Assembly: GCA_963750895.1 (NCBI GenBank)
Contig: CAVVSD010000006.1
Location: 186,001-250,000, forward strand
DNA length: 64,000 nucleotides
Origin: CAVVSD01 sp963750895
Lineage (GTDB): Bacteria > Actinomycetota > Thermoleophilia > Solirubrobacterales > Solirubrobacteraceae
Reading direction: 5' to 3'
Below the pieces are notes generated by a model. That model did not search any database and was not told the DNA's origin. It saw only the letters and a list, made by a program, of their open reading frames with translations. Made by a program: the position numbers and the translations under genes. The first letter of the stretch is position 1, and each line of letters starts with the position of its first letter. Shown here in pieces: positions 17,962-26,383 of this stretch.

Positions 17962-19017
17962 GTGCCTGATCCCCTGCCGCTCCTGCCGACGACGCTCGTC
18001 GGCTCCTACCCGCAGCCCGAGTGGCTCATCGACCGCGAGAAGCTCGCGGCCCGCCTCCCGCCGCGCGTGCGCGCGACCGACCTCTGGCGCATCGATCCGG
18101 CGTACCTCCAGGAGGCGCAGGACGACGCGACGCTCATCGCGATCCGCGACCAGGAGCGGGCGGGGCTGGACATCATCACCGACGGCGAGATCCGCCGGGA
18201 GAGCTACTCGAACCGCTTCGCGCTCGCACTCGACGGCATCGACGCCGACAACCCCGGCTCGATGCCCGACCGCCTCGGCAACCCGATGCCGGTGCCGCGC
18301 GTGACCGGACCGGTCCGTCGGCGCGAGCAGGTGCTCGTCGAGGACCTGAGGTTCCTGCGGGCGAACACCGACCGCACGATCAAGATCACGGTCCCGGGCC
18401 CGTTCACGATGTCCCAGCAGGCGCAGGACGAGCACTACGGCAGCGAGGAGGAGCGCGCCTACGCGTTCGCCGACGCGGTCCGCGAGGAGGTCGCCGACCT
18501 GTTCGCCGCCGGCGCCGACATCGTCCAGCTCGACGAGCCGTGGATGGAGGCCCGCGCCGAGCAGGCCGGGCGCTTCGGCATCGAGACGCTGCGGCGCGCG
18601 CTCGACGGCGTGCGCGGCACGACGGCGCTGCACATCTGCTTCGGCTACCCGTCGTTCATGGGCAAGGGCCGCACGACCCACGCGTACCACTTCCTCCCCG
18701 AGCTGGCCGCGAGCCCGCTGAACCAGATCTCGATCGAGACGGCCCAGTCGGACCTCGATCTCGCGGTGCTCGAGCAGCTCGAGGGCAAGTCGATCATCCT
18801 CGGCGTGCTCGCGCTGGACACGGCCGACGTCGAGTCGCCCGCGACGGTCGCCGAGCGGATCCGGCGCGCCCTGCCGCACAAGGCGCCGCAGGAGCTCGTC
18901 GTCGCGCCGGACTGCGGCATGAAGTACCTCCCGCGCGAGGCCGCCTACGCGAAGCTGCAGGCGCTCGTCGCCGGTGCCGACGCGGTGCGGGCCGAGGTGG
19001 GCGCCGCCGTCCGGTAG
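17962..19017 (+). CDS. MetE-like zinc methyltransferase C
   Basis: A 351-residue MetE C-terminal-domain protein, the shortest of the five here. It opens with 'LPTTLVGSYPQPEWLI' and 'GLDIITDGEIRRESYSNRF'. Zinc ligands: His/Cys in 'ALHICFGYPSFMGK', Glu in 'ISIETAQSDLD', Cys in 'VAPDCGMKYLPRE'. The GTG start has GGAGGAG seven bases upstream. It has no close match to paralogues A, D or E beyond the catalytic motifs. Rightward, 27 bases after the carboxyltransferase gene. Confidence 0.85.
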   Translation: MPDPLPLLPTTLVGSYPQPEWLIDREKLAARLPPRVRATDLWRIDPAYLQEAQDDATLIAIRDQERAGLDIITDGEIRRESYSNRFALALDGIDADNPGSMPDRLGNPMPVPRVTGPVRRREQVLVEDLRFLRANTDRTIKITVPGPFTMSQQAQDEHYGSEEERAYAFADAVREEVADLFAAGADIVQLDEPWMEARAEQAGRFGIETLRRALDGVRGTTALHICFGYPSFMGKGRTTHAYHFLPELAASPLNQISIETAQSDLDLAVLEQLEGKSIILGVLALDTADVESPATVAERIRRALPHKAPQELVVAPDCGMKYLPREAAYAKLQALVAGADAVRAEVGAAVR

Positions 19018-19045
19018 ATGGAGGCACCCGGGCAACGGGTTGTGG

Positions 19046-19073
19046 GCGCGCGGGCAACGCCTTGCCCGCGCGC
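19046..19073 (+). terminator. strong GC hairpin between MetE-like C and D
   Basis: Perfect 12-bp arms GCGCGCGGGCAA (19046-19057) and its complement (19062-19073) round CGCC. A smaller hairpin (ACCCG/CGGGT at 19026-19040) precedes it. There is no T-run, so it may be an attenuator, a processing site or a factor-assisted terminator that separates expression of the two MetE-like genes. Confidence 0.6.
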
Positions 19074-19115
19074 GCACCTAGGGTCGCTGGGTTCGACGCG
19101 AGAGGGAGCGATCCG

Positions 19116-20294
19116 ATGGGTGACATCCGCATCAAGACGACGCACGTGGGCAGCCTGATCCGGCCCGACGACGTGGTCGCGATCATGCGCAGGCTCGACA
19201 AGGGCGAGGCGGTCGATCCGGCCGAGCGCCAGGCGGCGCTGGAGAAGGGCGTGCGCGAGGTCGTGCGCCGGCAGAAGGAGGCCGGGGTCGACATCGTCAG
19301 CGACGGCGAGTTCGGCAAGTCCTCCTGGAACTACTACGTGGCCAAGCGCCTGGGCGGCATCGAGGTGCGCCCGCCGTCGGGCGAGACGTTCGCCGAGATG
19401 CCGATGGTGGCGACGGACTGGGAGCGCTTCTCGGAGTTCTACGCGGAGTACTTCCCGACCGAGCAGGACTTCGAGAACCCCGGTGGCGACTTCGCGGCGG
19501 TCGGCGAGATCACCTACGAGGGCGGCGCGGAGATCCAGCGCGACATCGCCAACCTCAAGGCCGCGATGGAGGCCGAGGGCGTGGAGGAGGGCTTCCTGCC
19601 CACCGTCGCGCCGGCGTCGTGCTTCCCCACGCTCATCGACGAGCACTACGGCTCGAGCGAGGCCGCGCTGAAGGCGGTCGCGAAGGCGATGGGCGAGGAG
19701 TACAAGGCGGTCGTCGACTCGGGCCTGAACGTGCAGGTCGACGACGCGTTCATCCCCTTCATGTACGACATCATGGTGCCCCCGGGCACCAAGGAGGACT
19801 GGCTCGCCTGGGGCCAGGCGCAGATCGACTCGGTGAACCTCGCGCTCGACGGGCTGCCGAAGGAGAAGGTCCGCTACCACGTCTGCTGGGGCAGCTGGAA
19901 CGGCCCGCACACCAACGACGTGCCGCTGCGCGACGTCCTGGATCTCATCCTGCAGGTCAACGCGGGGACGATCCTGTTCGAGAACGCCAACCCGCGCCAC
20001 GAGCACGAGTGGCGGGTCTGGGAGGACATCGACCTGCCCGACGGCCTCGTCCTCGCCCCGGGCGTCATCTCGCACGCCACGAACGTCGTCGAGCACCCCG
20101 AGCTGGTCGCCGAGCGCCTCGAGCGCATCGCGCGCATCGTCGGCCCGGAGCGCGTCGTGGGGAGCACGGACTGTGGCTTCGCCCAGGGTCCGTACCTGCG
20201 CCGCGTGCACCCCACGATCCAGTGGGCGAAGCTGGAGGCCCTCGCCGAGGGCGCCAAGATCGCATCCAAGAACCTGGGAGCCGTCACCGCATGA
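19116..20294 (+). CDS. MetE-like zinc methyltransferase D
   Basis: A 392-residue MetE C-terminal-domain protein, the close paralogue of MetE-like A (both contain 'YHVCWGSWNGPH', 'FENANPRHEHEWRVWED' and 'STDCGFAQGPYL', which supply the zinc His, Cys, Glu and Cys). 'GVDIVSDGEFGKSSWNYY' matches the family N-terminal motif. Its stop overlaps the start of the VAO-family gene (ATGA), so the two are translationally coupled; that ties the methyltransferase to oxidation of a para-substituted phenol. The ribosome site is GAGGGAG. Confidence 0.86.
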   Translation: MGDIRIKTTHVGSLIRPDDVVAIMRRLDKGEAVDPAERQAALEKGVREVVRRQKEAGVDIVSDGEFGKSSWNYYVAKRLGGIEVRPPSGETFAEMPMVATDWERFSEFYAEYFPTEQDFENPGGDFAAVGEITYEGGAEIQRDIANLKAAMEAEGVEEGFLPTVAPASCFPTLIDEHYGSSEAALKAVAKAMGEEYKAVVDSGLNVQVDDAFIPFMYDIMVPPGTKEDWLAWGQAQIDSVNLALDGLPKEKVRYHVCWGSWNGPHTNDVPLRDVLDLILQVNAGTILFENANPRHEHEWRVWEDIDLPDGLVLAPGVISHATNVVEHPELVAERLERIARIVGPERVVGSTDCGFAQGPYLRRVHPTIQWAKLEALAEGAKIASKNLGAVTA

Positions 20295-21889
20295 GCACCG
20301 TCTGGACCCGGCCGGTACCGCCCGGCATCACCGCCGCAGAGCTCGAGGACGCGCTGGAGGCGCTGACGGCCGAGCTGGGTCCAGACAAGGTCCTGCTCGG
20401 CGAGGCCGAGCTCCGCGAGTTCCGCGATCCGTTCCAGCACGCATCCAGCGAGGAGTACACGGCGTCGGCGGTCGTGATGCCGACGACCGTCGAGGAGATC
20501 CAGGGGATCCTGCGCATCGCGAACGAGCGCGGGGTCCCGGTGTGGACGCACGGGCAGGGCCGCAACAACGGCTACGGCGGCCCGGCCCCGCGCGTCAAGG
20601 GCTGCGTGATCGTCTCGCTGCGCAACATGAACCAGGTCCTCGAGATCAACGAGGAGCTGGGCTACGCGGTCGTGGAGCCGGGCGTGCGCTGGTTCGACCT
20701 CTACGAGGCGATCGAGGCGCAGGGCGCGAACCACATGCTGTCGATCGCCGACCTCGGCTGGGGCAGCGTCGTGGGCAACACGCTCGAGCACGGCGGGACG
20801 TACCTGCCCTACGGGCTGGACTTCCAGATGCAGTGCGGCATGGAGGTCGTCCTGGCGGACGGCACGCTCATGCGCACGGGCATGGGGGCGATGGAGGGCA
20901 ACAAGGCCTGGCACTGCTACAAGCGCGGGCTGGGGCCGACGCCCGACCAGATGTTCATGCAGTCCAACTTCGGCATCGTCACGAAGATGGGCGTCTGGCT
21001 GATGCCCAAGCCCGAGGTGTACATGCCCCTCTGGCTGACGGTGCCGCGCGACGACGACATCGCGCCGCTCATCGACACGCTGCGCACGCTCATGCTCGAC
21101 GGGACGATCCGGATGGTCCCGCAGATCATGAACTCGCTGCTGCTCGGCGCGGTGCTCTCGACCCGCGGCGAGTGGTACGACGGGCCCGGCGTCATGCCCG
21201 ACGAGGCGATCGAGGCCATGACGAAGGGGCTGGACATCGGCCGCTGGACGATGCGCTTCGCGCTCTACGAGGACGACGCGGTCGCCGACCACAAGTTCGC
21301 GAAGATCAAGGCGGCGTTCGAGGGCGCGATCCCCGGCGCGAAGGTCTGGGGCACGAAGCACGACCCCGCCGACATCCCGAACCTCGAGCACCCGGCCGAG
21401 CGCATCCAGGGCGGCGCCCCGTCGCTGGACTGGAACAACATGACCGCCTGGTACGGCGGCGAGGAGGGCGGCCACATCGGCTTCAGCCCGATCGCGCCGC
21501 TCACCGGCCGCGACGCGCTGGAGATCCGCGACCTCATGCGCGACACGCTGGAGGAGGCGGGGCTGGACTACATCGCCGGCATCAGCACGCTGAGCCCGCG
21601 GTCGTTCGTGCACGTGACGATGGTGATCTTCGACATGAAGGACGAGGCGCAGGTGCAGACCGCGTACGACGCGTGCACCCGTCTCGTGGTCGAGGCGGCC
21701 AAGCGCGGCTACGGCGAGTACCGGGCGCACCTGGACTTCATGGACCTCGCGACCGACCAGTACGGCTTCAACGACCACGCCTACCGCAGGTTCAACGAGA
21801 AGATCAAGGACGCACTGGACCCCAACGGGATCCTGTCGCCCGGCAAGCAGGGCATCTGGCCCGCGCGCCTGCGCAACGGCGAGCGTTAG
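20291..21889 (+). CDS. vanillyl-alcohol-oxidase-family FAD flavoprotein
   Basis: A 532-residue FAD-linked oxidase close in architecture to vanillyl-alcohol oxidase, eugenol oxidase and 4-cresol dehydrogenase. The PP-loop region 'GQGRNNGYGG' carries Tyr95, matching the phenolate-binding Tyr; 'GEYRAH' carries Tyr477-Arg478, matching the Tyr-Arg phenolate pair; His441 in 'RSFVHVTMV' aligns with the His that covalently binds FAD. The C-terminus 'DALDPNGILSPGKQGIW' is diagnostic of the family. It should oxidise the benzylic carbon of a para-substituted phenol. Oddity: the position of the catalytic acid (YGD/YGE in relatives) is Leu176, with Asp177 next to it. Whether it is an oxidase or dehydrogenase is unknown; no cytochrome subunit is adjacent. 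Confidence 0.88.
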   Translation: MSTVWTRPVPPGITAAELEDALEALTAELGPDKVLLGEAELREFRDPFQHASSEEYTASAVVMPTTVEEIQGILRIANERGVPVWTHGQGRNNGYGGPAPRVKGCVIVSLRNMNQVLEINEELGYAVVEPGVRWFDLYEAIEAQGANHMLSIADLGWGSVVGNTLEHGGTYLPYGLDFQMQCGMEVVLADGTLMRTGMGAMEGNKAWHCYKRGLGPTPDQMFMQSNFGIVTKMGVWLMPKPEVYMPLWLTVPRDDDIAPLIDTLRTLMLDGTIRMVPQIMNSLLLGAVLSTRGEWYDGPGVMPDEAIEAMTKGLDIGRWTMRFALYEDDAVADHKFAKIKAAFEGAIPGAKVWGTKHDPADIPNLEHPAERIQGGAPSLDWNNMTAWYGGEEGGHIGFSPIAPLTGRDALEIRDLMRDTLEEAGLDYIAGISTLSPRSFVHVTMVIFDMKDEAQVQTAYDACTRLVVEAAKRGYGEYRAHLDFMDLATDQYGFNDHAYRRFNEKIKDALDPNGILSPGKQGIWPARLRNGER

Positions 21890-21899
21890 CATCGGAGCG

Positions 21900-22865
21900 G
21901 TGGCTGTCGTCGTCGACACCGCCGTCGTGCCCCCGGAGGAGCGGTTCGACCTCTGGAACGAGGTGTCGCTGCGGGTCTTCGAGCCGATCGTCGTCTCGTC
22001 GCCGACGCGACCGTTCGCCGGCCGCCTGGAGCACTACGGCCTCGGGCCGCTCGGCATGTGGCACATGACGGCGGCGGCGTCGAGCGCCGACCGCACGCCG
22101 GACCTCATCCGCGCCGACGACCCCGAGCACGTCCAGCTCATGCTGCAGCTCAGCGGCCGGGTGCGCATCTCCCAGGCCGGCCGGTCGTCGGTCGTCGGGC
22201 CCGGGGGGCTCATCTCGTGGCAGTCGTCGGTGCCCTACGCGATCGAGGGCCAGACCGACTTCGAGTGCCTCATGGTCTACGTGCCGACGCTGCTGCTGCG
22301 CCCGCACATCGACGTCGTGTGCAGCCGCACGGCGCTCGCCATCGACGGCGAGGCCGGGGTCGGCGCGATCGTGCGCCAGTACCTGCTCGGCCTGCTGAAC
22401 GGGATGCAGGACGGCGCGGTGCCGCCGGACAGCGTCGGGCATCTCGCCGAGGGTCTCATCGACCTCGTGCGCGCCGCCCTCGCCCAGCGCGACCCGGACG
22501 CAGCGGCGCCCGAGCGCAGCTCCGACGTCCTGCGCGCGCAGATCAAGGAGCACATCGACGCCCGCCTCGGCGACCCGGACCTGGCGCCGGCGACGATCGC
22601 CGGCGAGCACTACATCTCGCGCAGCTACCTGTACCGGCTGTTCGAGGACGAGGGGGAGAGCGTGTGGGAGACGATCCGCACCCGCAGGCTCGAGCGGGCG
22701 CGCCGGGACCTCGTCGACCGCTCGCTGTCGGACGAGTCGATCCACCAGATCGCATCGCGATGGGGCTTCGTGAGCAAGTCCCACTTCAGCCGGGCGTTCC
22801 GCGCGGCGTACGGGCAGTCGCCGAGCGACTTCCGGCGCGAGGCGGCCGACTTGACAACCGGCTGA
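21900..22865 (+). CDS. AraC-family transcriptional regulator
   Basis: A 321-residue AraC regulator: an N-terminal cupin-like effector domain (from 'VPPEERFDLWNEVSLRVFEP') and a C-terminal double helix-turn-helix with 'ISRSYLYRLFEDEGESVWET' and 'IASRWGFVSKSHFSRAFRAAYG'. GTG start 10 bases after the VAO-family gene. It is a paralogue of the AraC at 40815-41729. It lies directly upstream of the ring-cleaving dioxygenase operon promoter and is a candidate activator of it. Confidence 0.88.
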   Translation: MAVVVDTAVVPPEERFDLWNEVSLRVFEPIVVSSPTRPFAGRLEHYGLGPLGMWHMTAAASSADRTPDLIRADDPEHVQLMLQLSGRVRISQAGRSSVVGPGGLISWQSSVPYAIEGQTDFECLMVYVPTLLLRPHIDVVCSRTALAIDGEAGVGAIVRQYLLGLLNGMQDGAVPPDSVGHLAEGLIDLVRAALAQRDPDAAAPERSSDVLRAQIKEHIDARLGDPDLAPATIAGEHYISRSYLYRLFEDEGESVWETIRTRRLERARRDLVDRSLSDESIHQIASRWGFVSKSHFSRAFRAAYGQSPSDFRREAADLTTG

Positions 22866-22883
22866 TGAAATGTGCACATTACG
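22851..22883 (+). promoter_or_regulatory. promoter with palindromic operator AATGTGCACATT
   Basis: TTGACA (22851-22856) is a consensus -35; 18 bases later CACATT (22875-22880) can serve as -10. The perfect 12-bp palindrome AATGTGCACATT (22869-22880) lies over the -10 and is followed by ACG, as at 26369. It sits in and after the last codons of the AraC gene and drives the dioxygenase / flavin monooxygenase / MetE-like E operon. Confidence 0.65.
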
Positions 22884-22910
22884 TGTTCTGCCGAGGAGGA
22901 GAAGAGCCTG

Positions 22911-23957
22911 ATGTCGAAGAAGCCGCCGCCGCTCAAGGGCCCGCACCACTTCACCGGAGTCACAGCCGACGTGATCGGCAACGTGGACTTCTGGTGCCGC
23001 GTGATGGGCATGCGGTTCGTCAAGAACACCCTGAACTTCGAGACCACCTTCCGTTACCACACGTACTTCGGTGACGAGGAGGGGCACCCGGGGAGCGTCG
23101 TGACGTTCCTCGAGTTCAACGAGATGCCGAAGGGTGTCCCGGGCGACGGCGACATCCATCGCCTCGTGCTGCGCGTCGCGTCCTACGACTCGCTCGAGTG
23201 GTGGATGGACCGGCTCATCGCCAACCAGGTCTTCAGCGAGATGCTGCGCCTCGACCCGACGCAGCCCGACTCGCTCGTCTTCCGCGACCCGGAGGGCCAC
23301 GACGTCGAGCTCATGGTCTCCGACACGCCGGACAAGCCGCTGACGGCCGACGCGGACGACATCCCCGCCGAGCACCGCATCCGCGGCATCGAGGGCGTCC
23401 GCACGTACTCCACGCTCGAGGAGACGCTGCCCTTCTGCAAGCACCTCGGCTTCGAGCAGGACGGCGATCGCCTCCGGCTCAAGGGCTCCGAGGGCGAGGC
23501 GCGCTGGTACTTCAGCCCGAAGACCGGTCGCCCGAGCAACGACATGCACGTCGGCGTCTGGCACCACATCGCCCTCGGCTGCGGCTCGCAGGACGACACG
23601 CAGGCCTGGCGCGACTACGCCGACACGGGCCCGACGCCGTGGACGCGCGTCTTCGACCACTACTTCTTCGACTCGTGCTACTCGATGTCGCCCGGCGGGC
23701 GCGTCGAGATGTGCACCTCGGGCCCCGGCTTCACGCTCGACGAGAAGATGGAGGACCTGGGCAACCGGCTCTCCCTCTCGCCGCGCACCGAGCCGCTGCG
23801 CGAGAAGCTCGAGCGCGAGCTCGTGCAGATCGTCAACCCGCGCCCGCGCGGGAAGGCGAAGACGCGCAAGAAGCCGGCCAAGACGACGGCCGTGGTGCCC
23901 GAGGGCAGCGACGAGACGGTCGCGGCCAACGGCGCCAAGACCGGCGTCGCAGGCTAG
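22911..23957 (+). CDS. MhqO-type ring-cleaving dioxygenase (VOC superfamily)
   Basis: A 348-residue protein with two vicinal-oxygen-chelate modules. Module 1 begins 'LKGPHHFTGVTADV' with 'FRYHTYFGDEEGHPGS', the pattern of MhqO/LinE-type hydroquinone-cleaving dioxygenases; module 2 holds 'WHHIALGC' and 'RVEMCTSGPGF'. Candidate metal ligands are His in 'GPHHF', His in 'WHHIALG' and Glu in 'RVEMC'. A lysine-rich tail (~40 residues) follows and is not part of the fold. It would open a hydroquinone- or catechol-type ring. First gene after the TTGACA promoter, with a GAGGAGG ribosome site. Confidence 0.84.
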   Translation: MSKKPPPLKGPHHFTGVTADVIGNVDFWCRVMGMRFVKNTLNFETTFRYHTYFGDEEGHPGSVVTFLEFNEMPKGVPGDGDIHRLVLRVASYDSLEWWMDRLIANQVFSEMLRLDPTQPDSLVFRDPEGHDVELMVSDTPDKPLTADADDIPAEHRIRGIEGVRTYSTLEETLPFCKHLGFEQDGDRLRLKGSEGEARWYFSPKTGRPSNDMHVGVWHHIALGCGSQDDTQAWRDYADTGPTPWTRVFDHYFFDSCYSMSPGGRVEMCTSGPGFTLDEKMEDLGNRLSLSPRTEPLREKLERELVQIVNPRPRGKAKTRKKPAKTTAVVPEGSDETVAANGAKTGVAG

Positions 23958-23972
23958 GCCTCCCAGGCCGTC

Positions 23973-25202
23973 ATGACCGACATCAGCGCCGGGATCGAGA
24001 TCCCGGTCCCCGAGCCGGAGCTCACTCCCGGTGACATGCTCGTGCGGGCCCGAGGCCTGCGCGGGCTGCTCCGGCAGGAGCAGGCGGCGACGGAGGAGCG
24101 CGGCCACGCGAGCCCCGAGATCGTCCGCGAGTTCCTCGACGCGGGCTTCTACCGCACCCTGCAGCCGAGGCGGTTCGGCGGCTACGAGTTCGACGTCGAG
24201 AGCTGGTACCGCGTGGTCGCCGAGGTGGCCCGCGGCTGCGTGTCCTCGGCGTGGGGCCTCGCCCTGATCGGCGGGCACCCCATGCAGCTCGCCGCGCTGT
24301 TCGGCGAGCGCACGCAGGTCGAGTGCTTCGGTCCCGACGGCGACTTCCGCGCGCCCTCACGGGCGGCGGCGACCGGCAAGGCGACGCCGGTCGACGGCGG
24401 CTGGCACGTGCAGGGCACGTGGGACTACTGCTCCGGCGCGCCGCACAGCACGCACTTCCTGCCCGTCGTGCTGCTGCCCGGCGACCCGCCGATGCCGGGC
24501 TACGCCGTCGTGCCCCGCGACGGCTACGAGGTCCTCGACGACTGGTCCGGGATGCTCGGCCTGCGCGGCAGCGGCTCCAACTCGATCCGCGTGGACTGCG
24601 TCGTGCCGGAGGGGTGGGTCATCGACACGAACCTCATGGCGCCGGTCTGGCCGGACGACCGCCCTCCGGGCTGGGAGATCCACGGCAACGCCATGTACTC
24701 CGGCCGCGCGGCCGGCTTCTTCGACCTCGAGCTCATCTCGATCTCGATCGGCCTCGTGAAGGCGGCGCTCGACGAGTACGAGCACCTCATCACGACGAAG
24801 CAGACCTTCGCGCCGCCGTTCATGCCCCGCTCCGAGCACCCCGAGTACCAGCGGATCTACGGCATGGCGAGCGGGATGATCTCGGCGGCCGAGGGCGCGG
24901 TGCTGCAGGGCGCCCGCCAGTACCACGAGCACTGCGAGCGTGCGATGAACGGGGGCGAGGCGTTCACGCACGAGGACGACCTGCGGCTGTTCATGCAGGC
25001 CCAGCACGCCAACCGGCAGTGCGTCGAGGCGATGGACATGCTGTGGCGCACGTGCGGCTCGACGCCCACGAAGGACGGCCAGACCATGCAGCGCCACTGG
25101 CGCGACATGTCGATCATCCGCAGCCACTTCTCGCAGCAGTTCGACCTGCTCGCCGGCATGTACTCGCAGGTCCACTTCGGTCTGCTCCAGGGGATCCGCT
25201 GA
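23973..25202 (+). CDS. acyl-CoA dehydrogenase-fold flavin monooxygenase (oxygenase component)
   Basis: A 409-residue paralogue of the proteins at 9584 and 41801. It shows 'GFYRTLQPRRFGGYEFDVES', 'GWHVQGTWDYCSGAPHSTHF', 'LGLRGSGSNSIRVDCVVP' and 'GLVKAALDEYEHLI'. It has the two-component flavin hydroxylase architecture (reduced-flavin-dependent aromatic hydroxylase), with no reductase nearby. It lies between the ring-cleaving dioxygenase and MetE-like E; its stop overlaps the MetE-like start (TGATG), so the three are one operon. It probably hydroxylates the ring before cleavage; this order is inferred. Confidence 0.82.
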   Translation: MTDISAGIEIPVPEPELTPGDMLVRARGLRGLLRQEQAATEERGHASPEIVREFLDAGFYRTLQPRRFGGYEFDVESWYRVVAEVARGCVSSAWGLALIGGHPMQLAALFGERTQVECFGPDGDFRAPSRAAATGKATPVDGGWHVQGTWDYCSGAPHSTHFLPVVLLPGDPPMPGYAVVPRDGYEVLDDWSGMLGLRGSGSNSIRVDCVVPEGWVIDTNLMAPVWPDDRPPGWEIHGNAMYSGRAAGFFDLELISISIGLVKAALDEYEHLITTKQTFAPPFMPRSEHPEYQRIYGMASGMISAAEGAVLQGARQYHEHCERAMNGGEAFTHEDDLRLFMQAQHANRQCVEAMDMLWRTCGSTPTKDGQTMQRHWRDMSIIRSHFSQQFDLLAGMYSQVHFGLLQGIR

Positions 25203-26344
25203 TGCAGCGCAGCACCGAGCGCTTCCTCACGACCCACACGGGGAGCCTCCCGCGCCCCGACGACCTCATCAAGACGATGTTCGCGAAGGAGGAGGGCGTC
25301 CCGATCGACCCGGACGCCCTCGCCGGGCGCGTGCGCTCCGCCGTCGAGGAGATCGTCTCCCGCCAGGTCGACGCGGGCGTGGACGTCGTCAACGACGGCG
25401 AGATGAGCAAGCCGAGCTACGCGACCTACGTGAAGGACCGCCTCGGCGGCTTCAACGGCACGAGCCAGCCGCTCACCTACCAGGACCTCACCGAGTTCCC
25501 CGTGCTGCGCGACAAGGTCTTCGGCGACCCCGGCCGCTCGCGGCGCAAGACGCCGGCGTGCACCGACGACATCGTCGTCGTCGACCACGAGGCGCCGCGG
25601 ACCGACGCCCGCAACCTCGTCGACGCCCTCGACGGCAGGAAGGGCATGGGGTTCCTCACGGCGGCGTCGCCCGGCGTGATCGCGCTCTTCTTCCGCAACG
25701 ACCACTACGCCACGCGCGAGGAGTACCTCTACGCCATCGCGGACGCGATGAAGGAGGAGTACGACGCCGTGGCCGCGGCGGGCCTCGTCCTGCAGCTCGA
25801 CTGCCCGGATCTGGCGATGGGCCGCCACATCCAGTTCGCCGGCGACGACCTCGACGGCTTCCGCGCGCACGCGCGGGAGAACGTGGCGGCGATGAACCAC
25901 GCGCTGCGCGACATCCCGCCGGAGCAGCTGCGCATGCACGTCTGCTGGGGCAACTACGAGGGTCCGCACCACCACGACGTGCCGTTCTCGGACATCGTCG
26001 ACATCGTGTTCGAGGCCAGGCCGGCCGGCATCTCCTTCGAGGCGGCGAACCCGCGCCACGCGCACGAGTTCGCGATGTTCGAGGACGTGAAGCTGCCCGA
26101 CGGCAAGGTGCTGATCCCAGGTGTCCTGGAGTCGAAGGCGAACTTCATCGAGCATCCCGAGCTCATCGCGCAGCGCATCGAGCGCTACGCGAAGCTCGTG
26201 GGCCCGGAGAACGTCGTGGCGGGCAGCGACTGCGGCTACGGCACGTGGGTGGGGCAGGCCGCGGTCGATCCGGACGTGGTCTGGGCGAAGCTGGCCGTGC
26301 TGGCCGAGGGCGCCCGCATCGCGTCGGACCGCTGCTTCTCCTGA
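25202..26344 (+). CDS. MetE-like zinc methyltransferase E
   Basis: A 380-residue MetE C-terminal-domain protein. Family motifs: 'TTHTGSLPRPDDLIK', 'GVDVVNDGEMSKPSYATY'. Zinc ligands: His/Cys in 'MHVCWGNYEGPHHHD', Glu in 'FEAANPRHAHEFA', Cys in 'AGSDCGYGTWVG'. It is related to A and D but distinct, resembling the proteins commonly annotated as epoxyalkane:CoM transferase or methionine synthase II. Start overlaps the upstream stop. Together with the dioxygenase and flavin monooxygenase it forms a three-gene operon. Confidence 0.85.
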   Translation: MQRSTERFLTTHTGSLPRPDDLIKTMFAKEEGVPIDPDALAGRVRSAVEEIVSRQVDAGVDVVNDGEMSKPSYATYVKDRLGGFNGTSQPLTYQDLTEFPVLRDKVFGDPGRSRRKTPACTDDIVVVDHEAPRTDARNLVDALDGRKGMGFLTAASPGVIALFFRNDHYATREEYLYAIADAMKEEYDAVAAAGLVLQLDCPDLAMGRHIQFAGDDLDGFRAHARENVAAMNHALRDIPPEQLRMHVCWGNYEGPHHHDVPFSDIVDIVFEARPAGISFEAANPRHAHEFAMFEDVKLPDGKVLIPGVLESKANFIEHPELIAQRIERYAKLVGPENVVAGSDCGYGTWVGQAAVDPDVVWAKLAVLAEGARIASDRCFS

Positions 26345-26351
26345 GACCTGC

Positions 26352-26383
26352 TTGACACCGGTGATCGCAATGTGCACATTACG
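26352..26383 (+). promoter_or_regulatory. promoter with palindromic operator AATGTGCACATT
   Basis: TTGACA (26352-26357), 17-base spacer, CACATT (26375-26380). The palindrome AATGTGCACATT at 26369-26380, followed by ACG, is identical to that at 22869. It would drive the ABC importer and couple it to the same regulator as the dioxygenase operon. Confidence 0.68.

Noticed and set aside
12822..26344. Calling the MetE-like genes metE (methionine synthase)
   Set aside because: They lack the N-terminal MetE half, are present five times, and lie in a catabolic cluster; the zinc site alone does not fix the substrate.
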